A stretch of DNA of 17,859 nt from Shewanellaceae bacterium UBA2521. GTDB taxonomy: Bacteria; Pseudomonadota; Gammaproteobacteria; Enterobacterales; Shewanellaceae. Below, in pieces: positions 7,965-14,460 of the stretch. How positions within the stretch are numbered: the first letter of the stretch is position 1; the number at the start of each line of letters is the position of its first letter. The stretch covers positions 1 through 17,859 of the forward strand of contig DDNL01000050.1 of the NCBI GenBank assembly GCA_002341165.1. The letters are read 5' to 3'. The notes beneath the pieces were generated by a model, which ran no database searches, was not told where the DNA came from, and saw only the letters and a program-made list of their open reading frames with translations. The translations under genes were made by a program, and so were the position numbers.

Positions 7965-8534
7965 TTAGAATGTAAATTTAGCGCCTAAAAAGATACTCTC
8001 ATCAAAGGTCATTCTTTCACTGGTATCGTTGTTATTTTCAACTTTAAAACGTACAACTTGATAGCCGGCATGTAGTTGCACGTCAGGCATTAAAGCAAAT
8101 TCAAGCTGCGAGCCAAAGCGGTAAAAGTTTTTGCCTTCAGAGTTGAAAGCGAAAATTTCTGGGGAATAAGAGCCATTATTATTCAAGTAGAAACCTTCTG
8201 CTATCTTGAGTCTATATGATCCAGCAAAAGCAAGAGAATGACTTGAACTGATCTGACTTGGCTTAAACCAAGCATGAATGGTTTGTACCCCAAATTCAAA
8301 GTGATGAATATTTAAATCATGTGACTTGAACGCAGAAATTTCAAACATTTGTCCTTTGCGAGTATGTTTGCCATAACCTAATGAAAGATGAAAGTCTTGC
8401 TGCTCAAAGTGAGTACCCAAATGAGTATTGAACATTTTGTTATGAAAATTTAAATCAAAGGCGTTTGTATTGGAGTAAGCTGAAGACGAAAAAACTGTAC
8501 AGCAAATAAAAGCTTTAAGTGATTTACGTAACAT
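7965..8534 (-). CDS. YfaZ-like outer-membrane beta-barrel protein
   Basis: A 189-residue exported protein. The ATG at 8532-8534 is chosen because AGGA lies 7 bases upstream and a signal peptide (MLRKSLKAFICCTVFSSSAYS) follows directly. A TTG seven codons further upstream would also be open but lacks these supports. The mature part has alternating polar/hydrophobic strands and ends in the aromatic residue typical of outer-membrane barrels (IFLGAKFTF). The stretch YLNNNGSYSPEIFAFN resembles the YfaZ family (function unknown). It lies downstream of gap on the same strand but is separated from it by a terminator, so it needs its own promoter, which I could not identify. Confidence 0.7.
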   Translation of the reverse strand: MLRKSLKAFICCTVFSSSAYSNTNAFDLNFHNKMFNTHLGTHFEQQDFHLSLGYGKHTRKGQMFEISAFKSHDLNIHHFEFGVQTIHAWFKPSQISSSHSLAFAGSYRLKIAEGFYLNNNGSYSPEIFAFNSEGKNFYRFGSQLEFALMPDVQLHAGYQVVRFKVENNNDTSERMTFDESIFLGAKFTF

Positions 8535-8611
8535 AGTGAGTTCCTGTTTATACAAAGTGATAAAAAATGATGGTACAAGTTTAACACAGAATAAAGTAGA
8601 TTTAGAGAGAC

Positions 8612-8643
8612 AAAAAAAGCCTTTTACAGTAGCAAAGGCTTTT
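8612..8643 (-). terminator. Intrinsic terminator after gap
   Basis: On the minus strand a 10-base stem, AAAAGCCTTT/AAAGGCTTTT (8634-8643 with 8615-8624), has a 9-base loop and continues into T7. It starts 22 bases after the gap stop codon. Confidence 0.9.
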
Positions 8644-8665
8644 CAATTCTAATGAGACGTTTTTG

Positions 8666-9676
8666 TTACGGTGCTTGCATCAAAGCAAGAGCTGTATCGA
8701 GCATACGGTTACTAAAACCCCATTCGTTATCATACCAGGCCATGACTTTGACAAGTCTGCCTTTTACGCGAGTTTGCGTCGTATCGAAGCAGCAAGAGTA
8801 AGGGTTATGATTGAAGTCGATAGAAACCAGCGGTGCTTGATTAATCTGTAAGACATCAGATAAAGGTGCTGTGTTTGCTGCACGGCTAAGAATTTGGTTA
8901 ATCTCTTCTACAGATGTGTCTTTCGCTGCGATGAAGCTTAAATCAACAAGCGAAACATTTGCTGTAGGTACACGCACGGCGAGGCCGTCAAATTTACCTT
9001 GAAGTTCTGGTAAGACTAAGCCTACCGCTGCCGCTGCGCCTGTTTTAGCTGGAATCATAGACATGGCTGCAGCGCGAGCACGTCTTACATCTGTATGATA
9101 AACATCAGAGAGTTTTTGATCATTGGTATAAGCATGTATCGTTGTCATGAGTCCTGATTCAATGCCTATATGTTCATTGAGCGGCTTAACAAGAGGAGCT
9201 AAACAGTTCGTTGTACAAGATGCATTGGAAATAATCTGCATATCAGAAGATAAAATGTCATGGTTGACACCATATACTACTGTCGCATCAACACCTGTTG
9301 CGGGTGCTGAAATGATCACTTTTTTTGCTCCTGCTTTAATGTGAGCCTGCGCTTTATCTTTTGAAGTGAATAAACCTGTGCATTCAAATACGATATCAAT
9401 ATTGAGATCGGCCCAAGGAAGTTGAGCGGGATCTTTCTCTGCAAAGGTTAGAATTTTGTCATGGTTGATATAGATTGAATCTTCATCATGGCCTACATTA
9501 TGATGAAAGCGACCATGTACACTATCGTATTGTGTTAAGTGTGCATTAATGTCTGCGGATCCTAAATCATTGATAGCAACTATTTGGATAAAATCGCTTT
9601 TTTTACTTTCATAAAGAGCTCTAAGAACGTTGCGACCAATACGGCCATAACCATTAATTGCTATACGAACTGTCAT
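8666..9676 (-). CDS. gap: Glyceraldehyde-3-phosphate dehydrogenase, type I
   Basis: Glycolytic enzyme of 336 residues that oxidises and phosphorylates glyceraldehyde-3-phosphate with NAD+. The Rossmann motif INGYGRIGRN is at residues 7-16, and Asn36-Asp37 (in INDLGS) indicates NAD preference. The catalytic Cys154 lies in SNASCTTNCLAPL and the catalytic His181 in TTIHAYTNDQ. The motif RRARAAAMSMIPAKTGAAAAVG and the C-terminal WYDNEWGFSNRM are also intact. AGGAAAGAG lies just before the ATG. It is monocistronic, with its own promoter and terminator. Erythrose-4-phosphate dehydrogenase is a relative, but the sequence fits true GAPDH better. Confidence 0.95.
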   Translation of the reverse strand: MTVRIAINGYGRIGRNVLRALYESKKSDFIQIVAINDLGSADINAHLTQYDSVHGRFHHNVGHDEDSIYINHDKILTFAEKDPAQLPWADLNIDIVFECTGLFTSKDKAQAHIKAGAKKVIISAPATGVDATVVYGVNHDILSSDMQIISNASCTTNCLAPLVKPLNEHIGIESGLMTTIHAYTNDQKLSDVYHTDVRRARAAAMSMIPAKTGAAAAVGLVLPELQGKFDGLAVRVPTANVSLVDLSFIAAKDTSVEEINQILSRAANTAPLSDVLQINQAPLVSIDFNHNPYSCCFDTTQTRVKGRLVKVMAWYDNEWGFSNRMLDTALALMQAP

Positions 9677-9720
9677 ATGTATCTCTTTCCTATTTCATAT
9701 TCTCTTTTTAAGAGGTAGTA

Positions 9721-9748
9721 AACTTACAAAATATGAAGCAATAGTCAA
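9721..9748 (-). promoter_or_regulatory. Probable gap promoter
   Basis: On the minus strand TTGACT (9743-9748) is followed after 16 bases by TAAGTT (9721-9726), about 45 bases upstream of the gap ATG. The -35 is strong and the -10 weak. A small inverted repeat, CTCTT-N3-AAGAG (9702-9714), lies in the leader just after the expected start and could be an operator or small hairpin. Confidence 0.4.
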
Positions 9749-9847
9749 GAGATTATGTATAACAAGAGTATTTTTTATAAAGTGTATAAGCTAAAGCGAA
9801 AAAGCAAGTGATACAGAATAAAGTGAAAGTTTGTATAAAGCTGTGCG

Positions 9848-10717
9848 TTAACGCTTTTTTTGTTTTTTCTTAAATTCTTCAGAGGCTTTGACTCGGTAGT
9901 AATTCGATTTTTTATAAGATTGGCTGCGAAGTGATGCTAGGAGTTTATTTGCAGCTTTACGAAAAAACTCTATTTTCTTGGGATTATCTTTGATCTCAGC
10001 AAAAAGTTGTTTTTCATCTATGGTTTGCTCTGAAATTTGAGGAATAATCAGGTAATGAACGATATAAGCATCAGTATCGCCAATTTTTTTAGATAACAAA
10101 GCAACATTGATAATCCAGTCGGGATTGAGATCATCTAAAGCCGTTTTATCTATAGCTTCTTTGAGTAAAGTTAATGATTTTTCTGGATCTCTTTGTTTGT
10201 AGTATTTAGACAAGAAGACTTTCAAGTGTGGATCGTCGATTTTATTTTTTTTCTCTGCTTCGATGAAACGATCTAAAGCCAATCGATCTTGATGACGTGT
10301 CCAGTGATAGTAAGACAGATAAGGGTCTTTATCTTTTTTTGTTTCTTTCTCAATTTTTTTAATTTGCTCAAGAATAGCGAGGTAGGCCTCGGTTCTATTC
10401 GTCTCTCTTTTTTTATGTTGCACATGACGTATTTGTGAGCGTAGCCCAATACATTCACGGTATTTTTCAGACGCAACGAGCTCATAGTATAAAGCGCGAC
10501 TACGTGTAGGAATACCTTTATGTGATTTTTCTCTTGTAATAACGAGATCGAATCGTTCATCAGGACAAAAGCTATCATAGTGCAGATTAGCACAGAGGTG
10601 AGGGTAATCATCACATATCCTCTGTTCTTCGGAACGCTGATCACATCCGATTAAAAATAGAGCTGTGGTAACAAAAAATAGACGTGTCAAACAAACCATG
10701 ATCTTATATTCACTCAT
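9848..10717 (-). CDS. DUF2989-family lipoprotein
   Basis: A 289-residue predicted lipoprotein. The signal peptide contains FFVTTALFLIGC, a good lipobox with Cys25. The mature N-terminus, with paired Cys (ICDDYPHLC) and DSFCPDERFDLV, matches my recollection of the DUF2989 family of marine gammaproteobacteria. The central part includes PYLSYYHWTRHQDRLALDRF and YYKQRDPEKSLTLL, which look like degenerate TPR (Sel1-like) helices. The C-terminus is very basic. Function is unknown. The ATG at 10717 and a second ATG at 10699 (directly before VCLTRLFF) are both possible starts; neither has a clear ribosome-binding site. Confidence 0.7.
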   Translation of the reverse strand: MSEYKIMVCLTRLFFVTTALFLIGCDQRSEEQRICDDYPHLCANLHYDSFCPDERFDLVITREKSHKGIPTRSRALYYELVASEKYRECIGLRSQIRHVQHKKRETNRTEAYLAILEQIKKIEKETKKDKDPYLSYYHWTRHQDRLALDRFIEAEKKNKIDDPHLKVFLSKYYKQRDPEKSLTLLKEAIDKTALDDLNPDWIINVALLSKKIGDTDAYIVHYLIIPQISEQTIDEKQLFAEIKDNPKKIEFFRKAANKLLASLRSQSYKKSNYYRVKASEEFKKKQKKR

Positions 10718-11029
10718 AAATTGATATTTATGTTATTTTTCAATAGCTCATTAAAAATATAATGGTATGAGCTAAATGGCTATACATCTTATCGGCGATA
10801 GAGTAAAAAAAATGAGTATATGAAATAGCAATTCAAACGAATAATCAGTGTGTTCTTTTTCTATAACATATGATGTTTTTTGTTGTAGGTTATCTTGGAT
10901 AAATTAAATCAATATAATAGATTTGTTTTTGATATTAAGATATTGATTTTTATAGTTAAATTTGATTTAAGTTTATTTTGATTCATACTTATAGAGTGTA
11001 AGTTATTTGAATTACCTTGGAGACGGATA
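10718..11029. other. AT-rich divergent intergenic region (312 bases)
   Basis: Separates the minus-strand DUF2989 gene from the plus-strand DUF4402 gene. It holds the inverted repeat at 10744-10774, a short palindrome TATCGGCGATA (10790-10800), and a perfect TATAAT (10913-10918) overlapping an ATCAAT. It also holds a 15-base word (10939-10953) that recurs at 13408-13422. I saw no credible ORF. The TATAAT lacks a good -35, and its leader would be about 105 bases, so promoter assignment is tentative. Confidence 0.5.
10744..10774. repeat. Eight-base inverted repeat, possible operator
   Basis: TAGCTCAT (10744-10751) and ATGAGCTA (10767-10774) are perfect inverted copies around a 15-base AT-rich centre containing TATAAT. 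The repeat lies about 27-57 bases upstream of the DUF2989 start, where an operator would sit. Binding is inferred only from symmetry and position. Confidence 0.4.
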
Positions 11030-11653
11030 ATGAAGACCACATTACATCGTAATTTCTTTACAAAGTTTAATAAAATTATGATATTGAATAGCGTTGCTTT
11101 AGCAACTTCATTTCTTGCTTATTCACAAGATCAAGCTGATGTTGGAGCTGATGTTATGATTCGTTCAACCTTAACTGTTGAAGTGCTTCAAGGTATTAAC
11201 TTTGGTACGCTGACGTTTACGTCTTCAACTCCAGGTGGTGGCATGGCAATCGGCCCATCTGGCACAATCGGTTGGAATCCTTCAGGCTATACGCTAGGAG
11301 GTTCACCTTCATTAGGTGTTTTGAAAATTACATCGCCAAGTCCTGGAGGAGATATAAGTATTGCTTGTACTGCAAGAGCTAAGCTTGCTCGTGAAGGTGA
11401 TAATGATTTAAATGCACGTATTAATCTTACTGAAGCTCGATATATTATGAACAACAGTGGCTCGACTATTATTTGTGGTTCAGAGAGCGATATCGGACGA
11501 CCTCCTTATCAGTTTTCTACAACTGGCGGTGTACATACGCTCTCTATAAGAGCGGTGATATATCTCAAATCAGGATCAATAGCTCAACCAGGTTTGTTCT
11601 CTACATCGAATATGCATGGTGAACCACTGAACTTTACGATAAGTTATATCTAA
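11030..11653 (+). CDS. Exported DUF4402-like protein
   Basis: A 207-residue secreted or surface protein. GGAG 9 bases before the ATG supports this start. The signal peptide has an unusually long basic n-region (about 16 residues), then MILNSVALATSFLAYS, with probable cleavage before QDQ near residue 33. The mature part begins with a fimbrial-adhesin-like strand (IRSTLTVEVLQGINFGTLTF) typical of DUF4402, followed by a Gly/Ser/Pro-rich stretch. Two cysteines (IACTAR and IICGSE) could form a disulfide. The C-terminal strand LNFTISYI resembles a pilin-type donor or edge strand. No chaperone, usher or second pilin lies nearby. Assignment is from pattern only. Confidence 0.6.
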   Translation: MKTTLHRNFFTKFNKIMILNSVALATSFLAYSQDQADVGADVMIRSTLTVEVLQGINFGTLTFTSSTPGGGMAIGPSGTIGWNPSGYTLGGSPSLGVLKITSPSPGGDISIACTARAKLAREGDNDLNARINLTEARYIMNNSGSTIICGSESDIGRPPYQFSTTGGVHTLSIRAVIYLKSGSIAQPGLFSTSNMHGEPLNFTISYI

Positions 11654-11680
11654 TACTTCAAGGTGTTGAAAAAGTTTTAA

Positions 11681-11711
11681 AGCAAGAAGACGCTCTATGC
11701 GTCTTTTTGCT
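11681..11711. terminator. Bidirectional terminator between convergent genes
   Basis: AGCAAGAAGACGC (11681-11693) pairs with GCGTCTTTTTGCT (11699-11711) over 13 positions with one G-T wobble and a 5-base loop. The plus strand has a T5 within the arm; the minus strand is followed by a T-rich stretch. It serves the DUF4402 gene and probably also the convergent ABC gene. Confidence 0.75.
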
Positions 11712-11748
11712 GTGAGATGAAGAGTTCTTCTAGTGGAGAAATAGGCGC

Positions 11749-13386
11749 TCAGACCTTTTCCAATTGATGTGTGTCTTTCGGAATCTTGCTATCTTCTATA
11801 AGTTGTCCATTATCCATGACAAACAATCTATCTGCATGATGAAAATAAGCGTCATCATGCGTAATAGCTAAAACTGTTTTACCTTTAGCTTTCAAATCAT
11901 GAATCAGGTACTCATAAAAATATCGCCTAAAACTTGGATCTTGATCGGCTGCAAATTCATCCAAAACTAAAATAGGTGTATTTTCAAAATAAGCTAATAA
12001 AAGGGCAAGTCGTTTCTTTTGTCCTTGTGATAGATCAAGCGTAGATAGAAGACCGTCTTTTACTTTTACTTTATGATCAAGTTTAATCAATTTAAGAAAA
12101 TCTATGATCTCTCTTGTATTGACTATTTCTCCTTCTTGATTGATGACTTCTTTAAATAAGCAACTCTGAGTATGCACCACGCCAAAGAGACTTTTAAAAG
12201 ACATATCAGTTGAGTTGACGACTTTACTATCAACTCTAACTTGACCTGTGTGAGGTGTAAATAAACCTGTAAGCAACATGCTGAATGTGGATTTGCCACT
12301 GCCGTTTTGTCCACGTAAAAAAACAATTTCATTTTTGTTTAAATAAAAATCTATAGGTTGAATAGAAAAATCATGATTTCCTGTTGTGTAATGATAGGTC
12401 ATATTTTTATATACAATATTATTATATCTATTTACTTTCAATTGCTTGAGTTTATTTTCATGATTTGCTATTTCTCCTAGTCCTAAATTATTAATCGACT
12501 TTATTCCTACTTTTGCTTTAATAAAGGCTTCCTTAGCATAAGTTACTGCCCCTATAGGGCCCTGAATATAGAAAAAAATAAAAGTAAAAGTAAGAACATC
12601 CGCTGAAGTGCCTACATTGAAAAATAAGTGAATAAATAAAACCGAACCTAAAGATAAAAATGTTGAAATCTCTGACCAATTATCAACGAGGCATGAATAA
12701 ATCTCTTGCTTAAAATCCGAGTTTCGTAATTGAGAAAGAGAGGGCAAAGCATGGTGTGTATAGAATGAATGGTTTCTAGAATAGGATTGAGATAATTCCT
12801 TTGAACCCTCAACCATTGTTTTGATATCGGCATTAAAGGCATCAATATTTTTTCTGTGACCTTCGTAATAAGCATAACCTTTTTTCATTAAATAAGACAT
12901 AAATATGATATTTAAAGTGAAGATTAAACAGGGAGTTAAAAAAAGCATTAAAGATTTGTAAGCCATAAAACCAATACAGCACATCAGTACGAAAAACTGA
13001 TGCATAAAGAAAGGAAATGTACTGATAAAACTTGATATATCATTAATATCTTTAGTTAAAGCTGCATAGATCTTGTGATTTCCCGAAGAGCTGATGGTTT
13101 CATAGCTTGTATTAAGAATTTTTTTTGTGATTTGATCTCTTAAAGTATGACGCACATAGACACCTAGCCTTGTAGTCAAATATGTATTGAGGTTTAAACC
13201 TATAAAAAGAGTCAGTAAAAGTCCTGTAAAAAGCATAAGCCAATGCATTTTATCTACATTGGTATTAGACGTGGAGTTGTAGGATAGGGTGTCTACAATA
13301 TAGACACTTAACAGTGCATTAAACAAACCAATTAAAGCGTAAAGTACAAATTTATATTTGTGATTATTTATGATACTTAAAATCAA
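11749..13386 (-). CDS. ABC exporter, YojI/SyrD/PvdE (cyclic-peptide exporter) type
   Basis: A 545-residue half-transporter with a fused membrane and ATPase domain. About six transmembrane segments lie in residues 10-290 and the nucleotide-binding domain in about 320-540. Walker A is GQNGSGKST (359-367), the signature LSQGQKKR (452-459), Walker B ILVLDE with Glu477, and the switch His510 lies in AITHDD. The stretch LDEFAADQDPSFRRYFYEYL followed by HDDAYFHHADRLF is characteristic of the family that exports peptides and siderophore precursors (YojI, SyrD, PvdE). The start is TTG behind a perfect AGGAGG 8 bases upstream, with no other start nearby. The substrate is unknown. No NRPS, lasso-peptide or siderophore gene is in view. 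Confidence 0.85.
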   Translation of the reverse strand: MILSIINNHKYKFVLYALIGLFNALLSVYIVDTLSYNSTSNTNVDKMHWLMLFTGLLLTLFIGLNLNTYLTTRLGVYVRHTLRDQITKKILNTSYETISSSGNHKIYAALTKDINDISSFISTFPFFMHQFFVLMCCIGFMAYKSLMLFLTPCLIFTLNIIFMSYLMKKGYAYYEGHRKNIDAFNADIKTMVEGSKELSQSYSRNHSFYTHHALPSLSQLRNSDFKQEIYSCLVDNWSEISTFLSLGSVLFIHLFFNVGTSADVLTFTFIFFYIQGPIGAVTYAKEAFIKAKVGIKSINNLGLGEIANHENKLKQLKVNRYNNIVYKNMTYHYTTGNHDFSIQPIDFYLNKNEIVFLRGQNGSGKSTFSMLLTGLFTPHTGQVRVDSKVVNSTDMSFKSLFGVVHTQSCLFKEVINQEGEIVNTREIIDFLKLIKLDHKVKVKDGLLSTLDLSQGQKKRLALLLAYFENTPILVLDEFAADQDPSFRRYFYEYLIHDLKAKGKTVLAITHDDAYFHHADRLFVMDNGQLIEDSKIPKDTHQLEKV

Positions 13387-13393
13387 AACAGTT

Positions 13394-13399
13394 CCTCCT
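13394..13399 (-). promoter_or_regulatory. Consensus Shine-Dalgarno fixing the TTG start of the ABC exporter
   Basis: CCTCCT on the plus strand reads AGGAGG on the minus strand, 7-8 bases before TTG at 13384-13386. It is the strongest ribosome-binding site I noticed in the window, apparently compensating for a weak start codon. Confidence 0.85.
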
Positions 13400-13468
13400 G
13401 AGACATTGATATTGATTTTTATGCTCTATAGTGATTTGATTTTAACTTAGTTTATTAAAATTTAAAAA

Positions 13469-13474
13469 TATAAT
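13469..13474 (+). promoter_or_regulatory. Possible -10 element before the small ORFs
   Basis: A perfect TATAAT is preceded by A-rich DNA that could act as an UP element, but no good -35 lies 16-18 bases upstream. Transcription would start near 13481 and leave a leader of about 20 bases before the ATG at 13500. Confidence 0.35.
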
Positions 13475-13499
13475 GGGTGTCTAGAGATTGAGAGATTGT

Positions 13500-13619
13500 A
13501 TGTTCAGTGACGAACAGATAGTAGTATTGCCAAGGAAACTGCTCAAAAGGATGGTTATAAGGGGGCTTTTTTATGTTGAGTCTCTTATCTCATTTTATTT
13601 AACACAAGGTATTCAATGA
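13500..13619 (+). CDS. Hypothetical 39-residue small protein, first of a coupled pair
   Basis: I do not recognise this small protein. It reads MFSDEQIVVLPRKLLKRMV, then a moderately hydrophobic stretch (FYVESLISFYL), ending TQGIQ. The N-terminal third is acidic, followed by a basic patch (PRKLLKR). GAGAG lies 5 bases before the ATG, and a perfect TATAAT lies 25 bases upstream. Its TGA stop overlaps the ATG of the next ORF in an ATGA arrangement typical of translational coupling. It is divergent from the peptide-type ABC exporter. Open stretches of this length are common by chance in AT-rich DNA, so this is only a candidate; it could also be the remnant of a decayed gene. Confidence 0.4.
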   Translation: MFSDEQIVVLPRKLLKRMVIRGLFYVESLISFYLTQGIQ

Positions 13620-13744
13620 AATTAACGCTCTTTTTTTTATTAATAAGAGCTACGGTTTTAGGCTTCGTATCTGCCTATAATTTAATTTGTTCACCAGAAC
13701 CAGTTTTTGAAAGTTGGGTGGTACTTTGCTGTGCATTATTCTGA
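13616..13744 (+). CDS. Hypothetical 42-residue hydrophobic small protein
   Basis: I do not recognise this small protein. It starts MKLTLFFLLIRATVLGFVSA, which reads as one transmembrane segment or a signal peptide with a weak AxA-like end. The short segment after it contains a Cys (NLICSPEPVFES), and the C-terminus is hydrophobic with adjacent cysteines (WVVLCCALF). AAGG lies 6 bases before the ATG, and the start overlaps the stop of the upstream small ORF by ATGA. A T-rich stretch follows the stop, without a clear stem. It could be a small membrane protein, an exported peptide for the neighbouring transporter, or chance; the first is the most conservative reading. Confidence 0.42.
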   Translation: MKLTLFFLLIRATVLGFVSAYNLICSPEPVFESWVVLCCALF

Positions 13745-13796
13745 GTTTTTTTGTTTTTTCTTAGAGTTAAGAAGGTGTAAGTAAGGTTTTATTGTT

Positions 13797-13898
13797 ATGA
13801 TGAGTGTGAGAGTCGTTACTAAGCCATGTGCTCGATTGATTATCAATCTAAAAGTAAAAATATACAAAAGTAGAGTGGTTTTATTATCTAGACACTGA
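13797..13898 (+). CDS. Doubtful 33-residue basic ORF
   Basis: The ORF opens MMSVRVVTKPCARLIINLKV and ends KSRVVLLSRH: basic, with one Cys. AAGG lies 10 bases before the first ATG, which is somewhat far. A perfect 7-1-7 palindrome lies inside it, so this stretch may be regulatory rather than coding. I rate it as less likely real than the pair upstream. Confidence 0.2.
   Translation: MMSVRVVTKPCARLIINLKVKIYKSRVVLLSRH
13834..13848. repeat. Perfect 7-1-7 palindrome, possible operator
   Basis: GATTGAT (13834-13840), T, and ATCAATC (13842-13848) form a perfect palindrome about 107 bases before the DUF4440 start. The 7-1-7 layout resembles a Fur-type box in geometry but not in sequence. The half-site ATCAATC recurs at 14465-14471 before the MFS gene. 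Confidence 0.45.
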
Positions 13899-13954
13899 AG
13901 GTTTTGTATGAGCATGTAGCAGTTTAGATATCTTATTTTTGAGAGATAAAAAAT

Positions 13955-14317
13955 ATGAAAATTTTTAGTGAAATAGAAGCCTTGGAGAAAAAACTACACA
14001 CTTCTATAGTAAGAAGGTCTACTAAGGTGCTTGATGAATTACTTTGTGATGATTTTCAAGAGTTTGGTAAATCTGGTTCTATTTATAATAAACGAGATAT
14101 CATCAATCATTTACCCGCTGCACCAGACCAAAATCTAAACGCGCATGACTTTGCAGTCAAACAACTGGATGATAAAGCATTTCTTTTGACCTATAAAACT
14201 ACCGAAAATCACTTACAGGTCTTACGTTCTTCAGTTTGGATATTATCCGGTGGATCATTAAGAATGATGTTTCATCAGGGAACCCTGATGCATGAAAGCA
14301 TAAAACGTTCATTTTGA
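13955..14317 (+). CDS. DUF4440 / NTF2-like small protein
   Basis: A 120-residue cytoplasmic protein with the SnoaL/NTF2-like DUF4440 pattern. The N-terminal helix IEALEKKLH is followed by LDELLCDDFQEFGKSGSIYNKRDII. Next come a LTYKT strand and the C-terminal signature LRSSVWILSGGSLRMMFHQGT. The fold forms a cone-shaped pocket, and members range from enzymes to uncharacterised binding proteins; no specific substrate can be assigned. GAGAG lies about 10 bases before the ATG. It is probably a single gene; the MFS gene 185 bases downstream has its own promoter-like region. Confidence 0.8.
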   Translation: MKIFSEIEALEKKLHTSIVRRSTKVLDELLCDDFQEFGKSGSIYNKRDIINHLPAAPDQNLNAHDFAVKQLDDKAFLLTYKTTENHLQVLRSSVWILSGGSLRMMFHQGTLMHESIKRSF

Positions 14318-14362
14318 TAGAGTGAATAGATGTAGCTTTGTTGCAAAGAGAATGAGTATTTT

Positions 14363-14408
14363 TCGTACATCTCTATTTTTAACTAAACTTTAGTTTAATT
14401 TTGTACGA
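14363..14408. repeat. Nested inverted repeats between DUF4440 and MFS genes
   Basis: TCGTACA (14363-14369) and TGTACGA (14402-14408) are perfect inverted copies enclosing a second perfect palindrome, AACTAAA-C-TTTAGTT (14381-14395). The centres differ by about 2.5 bases. The run TTTAGTTTAATTTTG could make the inner hairpin a weak terminator for the DUF4440 gene. Alternatively, the set forms operators upstream of the MFS gene. Confidence 0.45.
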
Positions 14409-14460
14409 TAAGTTCTTAGGGTTATGCGAATTAATTACAGTATTTTCCATAAAAGTAAAG

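Noticed and set aside
10273..10644. 123-codon minus-strand ORF overlapping the DUF2989 gene
   Set aside because: It is a frame shadow inside a longer lipoprotein gene that has a signal peptide and lipobox; the shadow shows no coherent protein pattern.
12123..12875. Two 69-75 codon ORFs inside the ABC exporter gene
   Set aside because: Out-of-frame with an intact exporter that has all ATPase motifs.
13500..13744. CRISPR, toxin-antitoxin or known lasso-peptide precursor in the gap beside the ABC exporter
   Set aside because: No repeats of CRISPR type, no recognisable toxin or antitoxin pattern, and no lasso-precursor motif or maturation enzymes nearby; only the small-ORF pair itself is reported.
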